The notes: generated by a model from the letters alone, not told the origin. 64,000 bases of DNA from Thalassomonas haliotis (GCF_028657945.1 NZ_CP059693.1:2852001-2916000), one strand, 5' to 3'. Counted from the stretch's first letter, positions 1 through 9,904 are shown. Program-made: numbers and translations.

Positions 1-1
1 A

Positions 2-430
2 ATAAAGATCAGCGCGGCATTAAAACATTTGCTTGCTGATACCTACACCCTTTATTTGCAAAGTCATCATTTTCACTGGAATGTGACCGGCATGCAGTTT
101 AGAGAGCTGCACCTGATGTTTGAAGAACAATACGAGCAGTTGGCGGTGGCCGTCGACGATATTGCCGAACGGATCCGGACTTTAGGTGAAGCGGCGCCGG
201 GCACTTATACGGCTTTTTCAGAACTCAGTGCCATTGAGGAAGTGGCTGGCGTGCCGCCGGCAAATGAAATGGTGGCGATACTGGCCCGCAGCCATGAACA
301 AGTGATCAAAACCTGCCGTGATGTTTTACGCCTGGCGCAGCAAGGGGAGGATGAATCGTCGGCATCCCTGGTATCTGATCGGATGCGCGAACATGAAAAG
401 TCCGCCTGGATGTTACGTGCCATGCTTTGA
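2..430 (+). CDS. dps: Dps-family ferritin (5' end outside window)
   Basis: Dps proteins form 12-subunit cages that oxidise and store iron and often coat DNA under stress. The reading frame is open from base 2, so the true start lies to the left of the window and about 143 C-terminal residues are visible. Seen in sequence: the ferroxidase segment [10 protein letters not shown], the helix with [22 protein letters not shown], here carrying the Dps-typical acidic iron ligands, and the family C-terminus [12 protein letters not shown]. The TTG at 29 is only an internal codon of the longer frame. The gene converges on metG. Family assignment is secure; whether it binds DNA cannot be judged because the N-terminal tail is missing. 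Confidence 0.93.
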   Translation: MKISAALKHLLADTYTLYLQSHHFHWNVTGMQFRELHLMFEEQYEQLAVAVDDIAERIRTLGEAAPGTYTAFSELSAIEEVAGVPPANEMVAILARSHEQVIKTCRDVLRLAQQGEDESSASLVSDRMREHEKSAWMLRAML

Positions 431-586
431 CGGCTATTTCTTTGGGCAAGCTTGAATGGATACGCTCTGTTCAGGCTGGTCTTTAAGTTTTGCAGGTACT
501 GTTTGCATATATTAATACCCACCGGGCCGGATATCCCCTGGTAAGCATCAACAAAGTTGTTGTGCTCGCTAAAATTTACTGGGCAT

Positions 587-610
587 AAAAAAGGCGAGCC
601 TTAGCTCGCC
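587..610 (-). terminator. metG intrinsic terminator
   Basis: A perfect 7-bp stem, GGCGAGC (593-599) and GCTCGCC (604-610) with loop CTTA, is followed on the minus strand by six U residues (A587-A592 on the plus strand). It sits 24 nt past the metG stop and between the convergent dps and metG genes. Confidence 0.9.
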
Positions 611-633
611 TGAAATATTCAAGGAGGGGGGAG

Positions 634-2697
634 TTATTTCACCCGCATACCCGGCTGTGCGCCTTCTTCCGGGTTTAAGATCCATAAATCTTTGCCGCCG
701 GGACCGGCTGCCAAGACCATGCCTTCTGACATGCCAAAGCGCATCTTACGCGGCGCCAGGTTGGCAACCATGACCGTCATTTTACCTTCCAGATCTTCCG
801 GCTGATAGGCGGATTTAATACCGGCAAAGACCTGGCGGGTTTCGCCGCCTAAGTCCAGCTCAAGACGCAGTAATTTGTCGGCTTTTTCCACATGTTCGGC
901 TTTAACGATTTTCGCGACCCGCAAATCGATTTTGGCAAAATCGTCAAACTGGATTTCTTCTGAAATCGGATCGTCGGCTAACGGGCCAGTTACCGGCGCT
1001 TTAGTCTCAACGGCTAAACTTTCTTTTGAAGCTTCTGTCATGGCGTTCACTTTATCCATATCAACACGTTGCAATAAGGCTTTGAACTTGTTGATTTTAT
1101 GATCTGTTAATAGGGTTTTATGGCCTTCCCAGACAAGTGTGTCGTTCAGGAAAGCTTCTGTGCTTTCGGCAAGCTTAGGCAGCACCGGCTTAAGGTAAGT
1201 CATTAAGGTACGGAACATATTGATGCCCAGTGAGCAGATATCCTGTACTTGCTGCTGCTTGGTTTCATCTTTGACCAGCTGCCAGGGTTCTTTCACGGCA
1301 ATATATTCGTTAACCTTATCGGCAAGCGCCATGATTTCACGCATTGCACGGCCAAAATCGCGCGCTTCATAATGGGCGGCGATACTGTCGCCTGCGGCCA
1401 TGACTTCATCTGCCAGTGCCTGATTGTCAATGTTGGTTGATAACATGCCGTCAAAGCGCTTGGTAATAAAGCTGGCGCAACGTGAAGCGATATTGACCAC
1501 TTTACCAACCAAGTCAGAATTTACCCGCTGGGCAAAGTCTTCCAGGTTTAAATCCAGGTCATCAATGCGGCTGGTGAGCTTGGCGGCATAATAATAACGC
1601 AGGTATTCCGGGTTTAAATGTTCTAAGTAGGTACGGCCTTTAATAAAGGTGCCTTTGGACTTGGACATTTTCGCGCCGTTAACGGTCACGAAACCGTGGG
1701 CGTAAACCGACGTTGGCTTGCGGTATCCGGCGCCTTCTAACATGGCTGGCCAGAACAGGCTGTGGAAATAGATGATGTCTTTACCGATAAAGTGGTAAAG
1801 CTCGGCATCCGAGTCTTTTTTCCAGAAGGCATCAAAGTCGATACCGGCCTTGTCGCATAAGTTTTTAAAGCTGCCCATATAACCGATAGGGGCGTCTAAC
1901 CAGACATAGAAATATTTGCCCGGGGCATTGGGGATTTCAAAGCCGAAATAAGGGGCGTCACGGCTGATATCCCATTGCTGCAGGCCTTGCTCGAACCATT
2001 CGCCGAGTTTATTGGCCATTTCTTCCTGCAAGGAGCCACTGCGGGTCCAGTCGTTAAGCATTTCACCAAAAGCCGGCAGGTCGAAGAAATAATGCTCGGA
2101 ATCTTTTAATACCGGGGTAGCACCTGAAACCACAGAGCGCGGGTTGATCACCTCGGTCGGGGAATAGGTGGCGCCGCAGCTGTCACAGCTGTCGCCGTTT
2201 TGATCTTCGCTTTTACAGGTCGGGCAGGTGCCTTTAACGAAACGGTCCGGCAGGAACATGCCTTTTTCCGGATCGTATAACTGGGAGATCACTTTGGTTT
2301 TAATATGGCCTTTGGCGTGCAGGCGGTTATATATCTCTTCCGATAATTCGCGGTTTTCATCGCAATGGGTGGAATGATAATTGTCAAAACTGATATGGAA
2401 ATCATTAAAATCAGCCATATGTTCTTCACGCACACCGGCAATCATTTCTTCGGGTGTCATGCCAAGCTCCTGGGCTTTAAGCATGATCGGCGTGCCGTGG
2501 GCATCGTCGGCGCAAACGAAATAGACTTCATGGCCGCGCATTCGCTGGAAACGCACCCAGATATCGGTTTGGATATGCTCCAACATGTGGCCTAAATGAA
2601 TAGAACCATTGGCATAGGGCAGGGCACAGGTGGCAAGTATTTTACGCTTTGCTGGCGTTGGCGTTAACGGCTGTTCCATAGTCTTTTCTACTGACAT
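634..2697 (-). CDS. metG: Methionyl-tRNA synthetase
   Basis: Charges tRNA-Met with methionine in the cytoplasm. At 687 residues it has the length of the long MetG form (E. coli about 677). Seen: class I signature HLGH in [12 protein letters not shown], zinc knuckle with CPTC and CDSC, the KMSKS loop in [11 protein letters not shown], and a C-terminal EMAP/Arc1p-type tRNA-binding domain ([20 protein letters not shown], with MRFGMSEGM near the end). The first ATG gives [10 protein letters not shown]; an internal ATG six codons later is an alternative start. It is divergent from mrp, as in many gammaproteobacteria, and is closed by the hairpin at 587-610. Confidence 0.98.
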   Translation of the reverse strand: MSVEKTMEQPLTPTPAKRKILATCALPYANGSIHLGHMLEHIQTDIWVRFQRMRGHEVYFVCADDAHGTPIMLKAQELGMTPEEMIAGVREEHMADFNDFHISFDNYHSTHCDENRELSEEIYNRLHAKGHIKTKVISQLYDPEKGMFLPDRFVKGTCPTCKSEDQNGDSCDSCGATYSPTEVINPRSVVSGATPVLKDSEHYFFDLPAFGEMLNDWTRSGSLQEEMANKLGEWFEQGLQQWDISRDAPYFGFEIPNAPGKYFYVWLDAPIGYMGSFKNLCDKAGIDFDAFWKKDSDAELYHFIGKDIIYFHSLFWPAMLEGAGYRKPTSVYAHGFVTVNGAKMSKSKGTFIKGRTYLEHLNPEYLRYYYAAKLTSRIDDLDLNLEDFAQRVNSDLVGKVVNIASRCASFITKRFDGMLSTNIDNQALADEVMAAGDSIAAHYEARDFGRAMREIMALADKVNEYIAVKEPWQLVKDETKQQQVQDICSLGINMFRTLMTYLKPVLPKLAESTEAFLNDTLVWEGHKTLLTDHKINKFKALLQRVDMDKVNAMTEASKESLAVETKAPVTGPLADDPISEEIQFDDFAKIDLRVAKIVKAEHVEKADKLLRLELDLGGETRQVFAGIKSAYQPEDLEGKMTVMVANLAPRKMRFGMSEGMVLAAGPGGKDLWILNPEEGAQPGMRVK

Positions 2698-2878
2698 ATA
2701 AAGGTTAATATTATTTTGATGGTAATCATGGGGGGAATGGTACAGAATTTAGGGTCTCTTTTCATTAATAATTATTACGTTTTATTCAATCTTTATTATG
2801 ACTGTGGCGATCCCGGTTAAATGTATTGCCCCTATATTGAATATAACATTGAATACAACCTAGACTCGGTGGCTGAAA

Positions 2879-3982
2879 TTGTTCGGTAAGTTTTTTTCCA
2901 GTAAAGCAGAAACAGCGCTTAACAGCGGTGATATCAAGCAACTTATAGCGGATACTTTGACTGAGTATCGCTCAGAAATTTTTCCCGGGGGGATATTGCC
3001 TTTATGCACGGATTTTAATATCAGTCATCAAGGTAAAAAAATTACCGTCGCCCTGACGGTGCCCTTTCCCTGTGCTTTTGAACTCGGCCAGGTGGCGGAC
3101 AACTTAAGTGAAGCGCTGCAAACAGCGGTAACCTTTGATGTTAACTTGCAGGTTAAGCCGATAAGAAGTCACGAGATTGCCAAGGTCGGCAATATTATCG
3201 CCGTTGCCTCGGGTAAGGGCGGCGTCGGCAAATCGACGACTACGGTTAATTTAGCCTATGCCCTGATGGCGGAAGGGGCGAAAGTCGGGATACTGGATGC
3301 CGATATCTATGGCCCGTCGATCCCGACTATGCTCGGGCTGAAAAACGAAAAACCTACCTCCAAAGACGGCAAATTGATGACCCCGCTTAATGCCCAGGGG
3401 CTTGATGCCATGTCTATCGGCTTTCTGGTGCCGGATGAAGAAGCCACTGTGTGGCGCGGCCCTATGGCCAGCTCCGCTTTTAGTCAGCTGTTGAATGAAA
3501 CCGACTGGTCTGATTTGGATTATCTACTGATAGACATGCCGCCGGGCACAGGTGATATCCAGCTGACCCTGGCGCAAAAAGTGCCGGTGGCGGCGGCGGT
3601 AGTGGTGACCACGCCGCAGGATATAGCGCTTGCCGATGCTGCCAAGGGCATCATCATGTTTGATAAGGTTCAGGTGCCGGTACTTGGCGTGGTGGAGAAC
3701 ATGAGTTATCACCTGTGCGAACATTGCGGCGAGAAATCCCATCTGTTTGGCCAGGGCGGGGGGGGAGATATTGCCGACAGTTATAAAACCCGGTTATTGG
3801 GCCAGTTACCGCTGGATATTGCCATCAGGCAAGATGCCGACTTGGGGAAATCTGAGATAATAGAAAATAGCGCTGGTGAAATTGCCCTGCTTTACCGTAA
3901 AATAGCCCGAAATATGGCGGCGCAGTTATTTTATCAGTTAGACAACCGCAGCCCGGATACCGCGGAAGTTATCACGCTCTAA
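2879..3982 (+). CDS. apbC: Iron-sulfur carrier protein Mrp/ApbC
   Basis: P-loop NTPase that carries and transfers Fe-S clusters. 367 residues, the usual length of the form with an N-terminal MIP18/DUF59-like domain (about residues 10-90). Seen: deviant Walker A GKGGVGKST, switch region DADIYGPSIPTML, and the CxxC of YHLCEHCGEKS that bridges an Fe-S cluster in the dimer. An in-frame TAG at 2861 limits the start; TTG at 2879 gives the family N-terminus MFGKFFSS and is the best choice, with a weak ribosome site. Divergent from metG and followed 44 nt later by dcd, a conserved neighbourhood. Confidence 0.95.
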   Translation: MFGKFFSSKAETALNSGDIKQLIADTLTEYRSEIFPGGILPLCTDFNISHQGKKITVALTVPFPCAFELGQVADNLSEALQTAVTFDVNLQVKPIRSHEIAKVGNIIAVASGKGGVGKSTTTVNLAYALMAEGAKVGILDADIYGPSIPTMLGLKNEKPTSKDGKLMTPLNAQGLDAMSIGFLVPDEEATVWRGPMASSAFSQLLNETDWSDLDYLLIDMPPGTGDIQLTLAQKVPVAAAVVVTTPQDIALADAAKGIIMFDKVQVPVLGVVENMSYHLCEHCGEKSHLFGQGGGGDIADSYKTRLLGQLPLDIAIRQDADLGKSEIIENSAGEIALLYRKIARNMAAQLFYQLDNRSPDTAEVITL

Positions 3983-4026
3983 CCGGGTTTACATATAAAT
4001 AGGGATTAAACCAAGAAGAAGACCTT

Positions 4027-4626
4027 ATGAGATTAAGTGATCAGGATATAGAACAACATTTAGCAGACGGTAAAATTCAAATTTCGCCAACCCCAAGTGC
4101 CGGCATGATTTCCGGGGTCAGTGTCGATATTCGTTTGGGTAATGAATTTCGTGTTTTCCAGGACCATACCGCGCCTTATATCGATTTAAGTGGGCCGAAA
4201 GAAGAAATGCAAAAGGCGATGAATTCGGTGATGAGTGAAGAAATCTTTATCCCCGACGGCGAAGCTTTCTTCCTCCATCCCGGCGAACTGGCACTAGCCG
4301 TAACTTATGAGTCGGTGACCTTACCCGATGACATTGTCGGCTGGTTAGACGGCCGTTCATCTTTGGCGCGTTTGGGCCTTATGGTGCATGTCACCGCACA
4401 CCGCATCGATCCCGGCTGGTCCGGACAAATCGTACTGGAATTCTACAACAGTGGTAAATTGCCGCTGGCGTTAAGGCCTAAGATGAAAATTGCCGCGCTG
4501 AACTTTGAAACTATGTCGTCCAAGGCATTAAACCCTTATAACAAGCGTAATGATGCTAAATATAAAGGACAGATGGGGGCGGTAGCCAGCCGTATCAGCC
4601 AGGACGAGTCTTCAACGGCAGAATAG
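4027..4626 (+). CDS. dcd: dCTP deaminase
   Basis: Deaminates dCTP to dUTP, feeding dTMP synthesis. 199 residues, close to the E. coli enzyme (193). Seen: the family signature [23 protein letters not shown] with the catalytic Glu region further on ([10 protein letters not shown]), and the N-terminus [17 protein letters not shown] typical of the trimeric enzyme. A purine-rich AAGAAGAAG ribosome site precedes the ATG. Probably co-transcribed with mrp. Confidence 0.97.
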   Translation: MRLSDQDIEQHLADGKIQISPTPSAGMISGVSVDIRLGNEFRVFQDHTAPYIDLSGPKEEMQKAMNSVMSEEIFIPDGEAFFLHPGELALAVTYESVTLPDDIVGWLDGRSSLARLGLMVHVTAHRIDPGWSGQIVLEFYNSGKLPLALRPKMKIAALNFETMSSKALNPYNKRNDAKYKGQMGAVASRISQDESSTAE

Positions 4627-4666
4627 TTTTTGAAGCCGGTATCGTTTTTTATAAGGGAAAATAATG

Positions 4667-4693
4667 AAAGAGCCGGTTTATTGCCGGCTCTTT
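4667..4693. terminator. Terminator between dcd and ybhK
   Basis: A perfect 10-bp stem, AAAGAGCCGG (4667-4676) and CCGGCTCTTT (4684-4693), with a 7-nt loop lies between two convergent genes. The ends of the stem supply short A/T runs on both strands, so it could stop transcription from both sides. The U tract is short. Confidence 0.7.
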
Positions 4694-4791
4694 GCTTGAG
4701 GATGAACAGGAATTAAGATTTACAAGCTGCTAAGCTATGCCATAGTTTCAGGATGGATATACATGGCTCAGGATGGATAAAAAGGAAGCCT

Positions 4792-5709
4792 TTAGCTGTT
4801 TCCTGCTTTAAGTTTTGCTGTTTCAGACAGTTGGCTGACACACTCCATTAACGCCGATACCAGTTTTTCCTTATCGTGATGATGAGGCACATCATCACAG
4901 CGCAGATCCCGGCAAATGACATTAACCTTCGGAGATTCCACTTCTTCATCCTGGCAAATCACAGTATCTATGGGCAGACAACCGACATTGGTTTCGATCC
5001 ATTCCAGCTTCTCGGGTAAAGACAGCTCTGCTGCCGGGCTTTTCTCTGCTACGATATTTTCGAGAAAAACACTGTGGCCGCGACGTTTACACAAGGCATT
5101 AGCGATATCCCGAACCAGCAGCGGCGGGATCACACTGGTAAGAAAGCTGCCGGGACCGAGAATGATCAAATCGGCATTTTCAATCGCCTGGATACATTGG
5201 GGCAGGGATTTCACCAAGGGCGCCAGCATCAGGTTTTTTGGCATGATAGGCATTTCGTCCACCGACAATTCGCCGACACGGCAGCGTCTTTGCGGATAAA
5301 AGGCCATTAAATCTGTCGGGGTTTCCGACATAGGAAATACCTGGGTTTTAACCCTGAGCAGACGGCGCACCAGTTTAATAGAGTCTAACGGACGAGACTG
5401 CACCTGGTCGAGACCGTATAAAATCAGGTTACCCAGATTATGGCCGCCCAATTCATCCTGGCCGTCAAAACGATAATTAAAGAGTTGGTTGCCGACAGAG
5501 TCATGCTCTACCAGCTGGGTCAGGCAATTGCGCAGATCGCCCCAGGCAATGGAGCTGCTGCGTTTTCTTAAACGTCCGGTGGAGCCGCCGTTATCTGTGG
5601 TGGCGACTATACCCGTTAGTTGATCCCTCATAAATGAAAGTGTCGATAACACCCGCCCTAATCCATGGCCTCCGCCGATGGCGACAATATTTAGCTCGTT
5701 TAGCTGCAT
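4792..5709 (-). CDS. ybhK: YbhK/YvcK-type nucleotide-sugar-binding protein
   Basis: CofD/YvcK superfamily. In Bacillus YvcK binds UDP-sugars and is needed for growth on gluconeogenic carbon and for cell shape; the proteobacterial YbhK form is less studied. 305 residues against 302 in E. coli. Seen: N-terminal IGGGHGLGRVLSTLS and TTDNGGSTGRLR, then IAWGDLRNCL, GHNLGNL and GPGSFLTSVIPPLL, all landmark motifs. It is monocistronic on the minus strand and convergent with dcd. Confidence 0.92.
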   Translation of the reverse strand: MQLNELNIVAIGGGHGLGRVLSTLSFMRDQLTGIVATTDNGGSTGRLRKRSSSIAWGDLRNCLTQLVEHDSVGNQLFNYRFDGQDELGGHNLGNLILYGLDQVQSRPLDSIKLVRRLLRVKTQVFPMSETPTDLMAFYPQRRCRVGELSVDEMPIMPKNLMLAPLVKSLPQCIQAIENADLIILGPGSFLTSVIPPLLVRDIANALCKRRGHSVFLENIVAEKSPAAELSLPEKLEWIETNVGCLPIDTVICQDEEVESPKVNVICRDLRCDDVPHHHDKEKLVSALMECVSQLSETAKLKAGNS

Positions 5710-5982
5710 ATAATAGTTGTTACGTGCTCAATGAGGTTATTTAACCCGTCAATAATAAGTGTAAACCTTACCTGTAACCGCTATAAAAATAAAGTAAAGA
5801 ACCCTTACACCAGATTACAGCATATTACACGGATGATAAAAACAACAATATTTGGCTGATTTTTGGCTTGCCGGAGAAAATGCCCAGCATTTGCTGCATT
5901 TGTTTATTCCCTGACGATTAAGAGCAGGCCGCTTGTCATGCAAAGCTGAACAGGGGCCGTTAACCCCTTTAATAAGATTAAG

Positions 5983-8103
5983 TTACACGGATTCTTCCAC
6001 GGGCATATCCACTTTGAGTTTGCTGGAGGAAAGTACAAATTCTTCGAAGTGTTTGACCTCCTGTGGACGATTATAGAAATACCCCTGTATTTGATCGCAG
6101 TTATTCTCTAATAAAAAGTTATGCTGAGCCCGGGTCTCTACGCCTTCGGCCACCACTTTCATATTCAGGCTGTGTGCCATGGCGATGATGGTTTTAGTAA
6201 TCGAAGCATCGCATTCATTAGTGGTCACATTGTCGATAAACGATTTATCGATCTTCAGGGTATCAATAGGGTAGCTTTTTAAGTAGCCTAAAGAGCAATA
6301 GCCGGTGCCAAAGTCATCAATGGATAGTCCGACATTCATGTTCTTAATGACTTTATAGTCCATATTGCCGTTGTCCACGCTGCTCATTAAGGTACCTTCG
6401 GTAATTTCGAGCTCTAATAAATGCTGGTCGATATCGTATTTTAAGAACATATCGATTAAGTGCTGCAACACGACATGTTTGGTGAATTCTTTCGCAGCAA
6501 CATTGACCGATACTTTTATCGGCGGGAAACTGCTTTCTTTCCATATAAGCAGCTGTTGGCAAACCTGCTCACGTACCCATTGTCCGATCTCAATGATCAG
6601 ATCGCTTTTTTCTGCGACGGGAATAAACTCAGCGGGAGAAATAAAACCTTTTTGCGGGTGCATCCAGCGGATTAAGGCCTCTGCCCCGGTAACTTTGCCC
6701 GTTCGATTCATTTTCGGCTGATAGTACAAAGTAAACTCATCATTTTTTAACGCATTTCTTAAATCATTTTCCATGGCTAACTGCGCACTGGCCATTTCAT
6801 TCATTTCTTTGGAGTAAAACATGTAACAGTTACGTCCGGCCTCTTTAGCCTGGTACATGGCCCGGTCGGCATTTTTGATAAGCTCTTCCGGGGTGACACC
6901 GCTCTCGGGAAAGACCGCGATCCCTATGCTGCTTGTGATGTAAACCGGTAATTTTTCTACATAAAAACCGGCAGAAAAAATCCGCATGATTTTCTCGGCC
7001 AGTTGCATCAGATAGGATGTGTCGCTGGTGTCGCTAATTAACAAAACAAATTCATCTCCCCCCATACGCGCAAAAATATCAGTTTCACGAATATGTTCGC
7101 TTACCTGTTGTGAAAATTCCTGCAACAACCGGTCACCAACCGTATGACCAAAGGTGTCGTTTATTTTTTTAAAGTCATCAAGATCAAAATATAACAGGCT
7201 GAATTTTTGATGCTGACGTTTAGCTAAGGCAATAGCATGCTGAACATGGCCGATTAGCATGCGGCGGTTATATAACCCGGTAAGTGAGTCATAGTCGCTG
7301 AGCTGTTTATTGGCCTGCTCAACTTTGCATGCCGAATGGCGTGACTTAATAAAAATGCTGCCGGCGATAAAAAGGGAGCAAAAGGAAAAGAAACTGATAT
7401 ATGTAAGGGCATGAAAGAAGTCTTTATGTGCTATAGCCTCGATGTTTTTAACCGGTATGATCACTTCCAGGATGCCGCGTAAATCGCCGGTTTTCCAATC
7501 CATTTTAGGTGAGTTGGGGTGGCTGTTGTGGCAGTCAACGCAAGCTGGGCGCATAAGGTCGGCAGTGGCGTAGCGGAGAACCTTTCCATCAGGCATTTCT
7601 TCAAATTGATAATAGGGCTGTTGTGGGGTTTGGCTCAATGCTTGCCAGGCTTTTTTTCTGAAATCGTCTCTGAGGCCGGAGTTTCCCCGGTTGGGAAAAG
7701 GGTAAGGGCTAAAGAGGCTGGAACGGGCGCCACCGGTTAAATTACCTATTCTATTGCCAAGTGCCATGCTCATGGTCGCAGGCAGGGGCAGGGAGCCGTC
7801 ATGTTTTTCAAAATCATGGGTGACCTTGAGTCCGTTTCTTTCAGCGATCTGTACTACATCCTGAGTATATATGGTGCGGGCTTCTTGCAAGGCGGTGGTG
7901 AGCAGCTTTGCCTGCTGCTGGCTGCCAAAGGTAATCAAACGGGAGTAGGACTGATACAGGAACCAGGCTGAACCGGCAATCACAGTTAAAACGGCAAAAC
8001 TAAAAAGGCACAAAAAGGTCCAGTTCTTAGATATGGTTATAAAATAACTGGACTTTTTTATCTTTGAAAGGGATTTAAGCTGGATATATTTGATAAATGA
8101 CAT
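5983..8103 (-). CDS. Membrane GGDEF-EAL protein with periplasmic haem-type DUF3365 sensor
   Basis: Predicted bifunctional c-di-GMP enzyme of 706 residues. Order: TM helix about 30-52; periplasmic DUF3365/Tll0287-like domain about 53-230 with a c-type haem motif CVDCH at 188-192; TM helix about 233-253; GGDEF domain with an intact GGDEF at 348-352 and an inhibitory RETD site five residues before it; EAL domain from about 455 with EAL at 475-477, EITEG, DDFGTGYCSLGYLKSYP and VAEGVET. Both catalytic halves look intact. Inference: redox, oxygen or NO state of a periplasmic haem adjusts c-di-GMP turnover. The haem is predicted from CxxCH only. No partner gene is adjacent. Confidence 0.92.
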   Translation of the reverse strand: MSFIKYIQLKSLSKIKKSSYFITISKNWTFLCLFSFAVLTVIAGSAWFLYQSYSRLITFGSQQQAKLLTTALQEARTIYTQDVVQIAERNGLKVTHDFEKHDGSLPLPATMSMALGNRIGNLTGGARSSLFSPYPFPNRGNSGLRDDFRKKAWQALSQTPQQPYYQFEEMPDGKVLRYATADLMRPACVDCHNSHPNSPKMDWKTGDLRGILEVIIPVKNIEAIAHKDFFHALTYISFFSFCSLFIAGSIFIKSRHSACKVEQANKQLSDYDSLTGLYNRRMLIGHVQHAIALAKRQHQKFSLLYFDLDDFKKINDTFGHTVGDRLLQEFSQQVSEHIRETDIFARMGGDEFVLLISDTSDTSYLMQLAEKIMRIFSAGFYVEKLPVYITSSIGIAVFPESGVTPEELIKNADRAMYQAKEAGRNCYMFYSKEMNEMASAQLAMENDLRNALKNDEFTLYYQPKMNRTGKVTGAEALIRWMHPQKGFISPAEFIPVAEKSDLIIEIGQWVREQVCQQLLIWKESSFPPIKVSVNVAAKEFTKHVVLQHLIDMFLKYDIDQHLLELEITEGTLMSSVDNGNMDYKVIKNMNVGLSIDDFGTGYCSLGYLKSYPIDTLKIDKSFIDNVTTNECDASITKTIIAMAHSLNMKVVAEGVETRAQHNFLLENNCDQIQGYFYNRPQEVKHFEEFVLSSSKLKVDMPVEESV

Positions 8104-8698
8104 AGCTAAGTCCTTCTAGCGTAGGGCTACATTCCATATATATACAGTCAAGTATAGTTACTTAATGACTGTATTCACGGTTTTCAGGGCTAATATTGCC
8201 TTATTGGTAAGGTAATAAAGGCCAGTAAAGGCCGGGGTTTGCCCGTTATGCGCGATGCCGGCAATGTTTAGCCGAGCAAACTAACAGCAAGGCACAAGTG
8301 CGCGACAGATGGCAGGTCAGGCAAAGTCTCTGACGGGCTAAGCACAAAGCAAGTCTTAATGGGTTATTAACCGGGGCAGGGCTTGAGCAGTTGCCAGATC
8401 AAGGCGAGATAAGCCTGGGATATATAGAAAACAGGCCTTGGCCGAACCATTCATTTTATCATTTGGCCAGTCTTGGTTTAGGTCTTCTTTTTTGTAAAAA
8501 GAGGCAATAACTAACCCAAGCATCGATTTTCTAATGATTTTGCTTAGCTAAGCCGGCTCAGTCCGGTAAGTTGATGTTGCAAGAGCACAAAAATCATACA
8601 TATAAGCGCTTGATTATACAAAAAATAATCAAGATGCTTCTTAACTGAGCACCCAAAGCAAAACTTTGATATTTTTCCCTGTTTTTTTTAAATAAGTG
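8104..8698. other. Intergenic region upstream of the tRNA operon
   Basis: No credible gene on either strand. It holds the promoter side of the GGDEF-EAL gene on the left, an inverted repeat at 8604-8639 and, just before the tRNA promoter, a T/A-rich stretch (T8682-T8689, then AAATAA) that resembles a sigma70 UP element. Confidence 0.6.
8604..8639. repeat. Inverted repeat upstream of tRNA promoter
   Basis: Perfect 9-bp arms CTTGATTAT (8609-8617) and ATAATCAAG (8625-8633) around a 7-nt loop, extended by AAGC/GCTT after a small internal loop. No U tract follows, so it is not an obvious terminator; it lies about 60 nt before the -35 box of the tRNA operon and could be a protein-binding site. Confidence 0.6.
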
Positions 8699-8727
8699 TT
8701 GACACCAAGCAGGCCTCTGCTTAGAAT
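8699..8727 (+). promoter_or_regulatory. sigma70 promoter of the tRNA operon
   Basis: TTGACA (8699-8704), 17-nt spacer, TAGAAT (8722-8727). A T/A tract upstream looks like an UP element and the bases after the -10 (GCGCCTC, 8728-8734) are G/C-rich, the type of discriminator found at stringently controlled stable-RNA promoters. The first tRNA begins about 43 nt past the expected start site. Confidence 0.9.
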
Positions 8728-8740
8728 GCGCCTCGTTTTC

Positions 8741-8763
8741 AGCAAGTACTAGGTCTACTTGCT
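8741..8763 (+). other. Hairpin in the 5' leader of the tRNA transcript
   Basis: Perfect 8-bp arms AGCAAGTA (8741-8748) and TACTTGCT (8756-8763), 7-nt loop, placed right after the predicted transcription start. It may protect or mark the 5' end of the polycistronic precursor; function is inferred only from position. Confidence 0.5.
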
Positions 8764-8776
8764 AACAAGGAAACAC

Positions 8777-8852
8777 GGGGCTATAGCTCAGCTGGGAGAG
8801 CGCTTCGCTGGCAGCGAAGAGGTCTGCGGTTCGATCCCGCATAGCTCCACCA
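8777..8852 (+). tRNA. tRNA-Ala (GGC), copy 1
   Basis: 76 nt with encoded CCA. Acceptor stem GGGGCTA/TAGCTCC, anticodon arm CTTCG-CTGGCAG-CGAAG giving anticodon GGC, T arm with GGTTCGATCC. First gene of the operon. Confidence 0.98.
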
Positions 8853-8895
8853 TTTTATCTTTTGATAAGGTGTTAGATTTAAAAGTGTCATCTGT

Positions 8896-8971
8896 GTCCC
8901 TATCGTCTAGAGGCCTAGGACACCGCCCTTTCACGGCGGTAACAGGGGTTCGAATCCCCTTAGGGATGCCA
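8896..8971 (+). tRNA. tRNA-Glu (TTC), copy 1
   Basis: 76 nt with encoded CCA. Acceptor GTCCCTA/TAGGGAT, with a terminal G-T pair, anticodon arm CCGCC-CTTTCAC-GGCGG giving TTC, T arm GGGGTTCGAATCCCC. Flanked by an 11-bp inverted repeat. Confidence 0.98.
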
Positions 8972-9010
8972 ACTTTTAAATCAAAACGAGTACGCATTAA
9001 AGTAAGCTGT

Positions 9011-9086
9011 GTCCCTATCGTCTAGAGGCCTAGGACACCGCCCTTTCACGGCGGTAACAGGGGTTCGAATCCCCTTAGGGATGCCA
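9011..9086 (+). tRNA. tRNA-Glu (TTC), copy 2
   Basis: Identical in sequence to copy 1 of tRNA-Glu. Anticodon TTC, CCA encoded. Flanking inverted repeat AAACGAGT/ACTCGTTT. Confidence 0.98.
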
Positions 9087-9126
9087 CTCGTTTAACAGTT
9101 TGTAAAAGTAGTTTGATTGTCACTAT

Positions 9127-9202
9127 GTCCCTATCGTCTAGAGGCCTAGGACACCGCCCTTTCACGGCGGTAACAGGGGTTCGAATCCCCTTAGGGATGC
9201 CA
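9127..9202 (+). tRNA. tRNA-Glu (TTC), copy 3
   Basis: Identical to the other tRNA-Glu copies. Leader TTGAT pairs with trailer ATCAA, extended by a G-U and a G-C pair. Confidence 0.98.
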
Positions 9203-9232
9203 ATCAAGCTAATAAAAATTTAATGGTTCTAT

Positions 9233-9308
9233 GTCCCTATCGTCTAGAGGCCTAGGACACCGCCCTTTCACGGCGGTAACAGGGGTTCGAATCCCCTTAG
9301 GGATGCCA
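9233..9308 (+). tRNA. tRNA-Glu (TTC), copy 4
   Basis: Identical to the other tRNA-Glu copies. Flanked by a perfect 11-bp inverted repeat that starts directly after CCA. Confidence 0.98.
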
Positions 9309-9362
9309 CCATTAAATTTAGGATTGCTCTTATGGCACAAGGGTAATTTGACACAGTTTTGT

Positions 9363-9438
9363 GTCCCTATCGTCTAGAGGCCTAGGACACCGCCCTTTCA
9401 CGGCGGTAACAGGGGTTCGAATCCCCTTAGGGATGCCA
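9363..9438 (+). tRNA. tRNA-Glu (TTC), copy 5
   Basis: Identical to the other tRNA-Glu copies. This unit has the weakest flanking complementarity (TGGCA/TGCCA only). Confidence 0.98.
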
Positions 9439-9507
9439 ATATTGCCAGCATCGATTGAAAACCGATGCACCTGCTTCAAAGAATGAAGCATCAACCGTAA
9501 GGATTGC

Positions 9508-9583
9508 GGGGCTATAGCTCAGCTGGGAGAGCGCTTCGCTGGCAGCGAAGAGGTCTGCGGTTCGATCCCGCATAGCTCCACCA
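9508..9583 (+). tRNA. tRNA-Ala (GGC), copy 2
   Basis: Identical to tRNA-Ala copy 1. The long spacer before it (9439-9507) can form two local hairpins, CATCG/CGATG and GCTTCA/TGAAGC. Confidence 0.98.
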
Positions 9584-9644
9584 TATTCTGGTTATTGATG
9601 ATGTTAATTTTCAATAACGAGTGTAGTAAATTGAATTGTCTTAT

Positions 9645-9720
9645 GTCCCTATCGTCTAGAGGCCTAGGACACCGCCCTTTCACGGCGGTAACAGGGGTTC
9701 GAATCCCCTTAGGGATGCCA
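9645..9720 (+). tRNA. tRNA-Glu (TTC), copy 6
   Basis: Identical to the other tRNA-Glu copies. Flanked by the 10-bp inverted repeat TAAATTGAAT/ATTCAATTTA. Confidence 0.98.
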
Positions 9721-9766
9721 ATTCAATTTATACCTAAACGGTTAACCTGACTCAATGAAGAGATTC

Positions 9767-9842
9767 GGGGCCATAGCTCAGCTGGGAGAGCGCTTCGCTG
9801 GCAGCGAAGAGGTCTGCGGTTCGATCCCGCATGGCTCCACCA
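9767..9842 (+). tRNA. tRNA-Ala (GGC), copy 3, compensated acceptor stem
   Basis: Differs from the other three Ala copies at two bases that pair with each other: acceptor GGGGCCA/TGGCTCC instead of GGGGCTA/TAGCTCC, a T-A to C-G change that keeps the stem intact. Anticodon GGC, CCA encoded. Confidence 0.98.
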
Positions 9843-9904
9843 TATTCTGTTTAACGCTGATTCATTGAATTATCGGTAAACAGTCTTAACGTTAAATTGT
9901 CCAT

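Noticed and set aside
8759-9025. Open frames over the first tRNA genes (plus strand 8759-9025, minus strand 8788-8997)
   Set aside because: They read through tRNA-Ala and tRNA-Glu genes; no ribosome site and no family resemblance. The tRNA structures explain the sequence.
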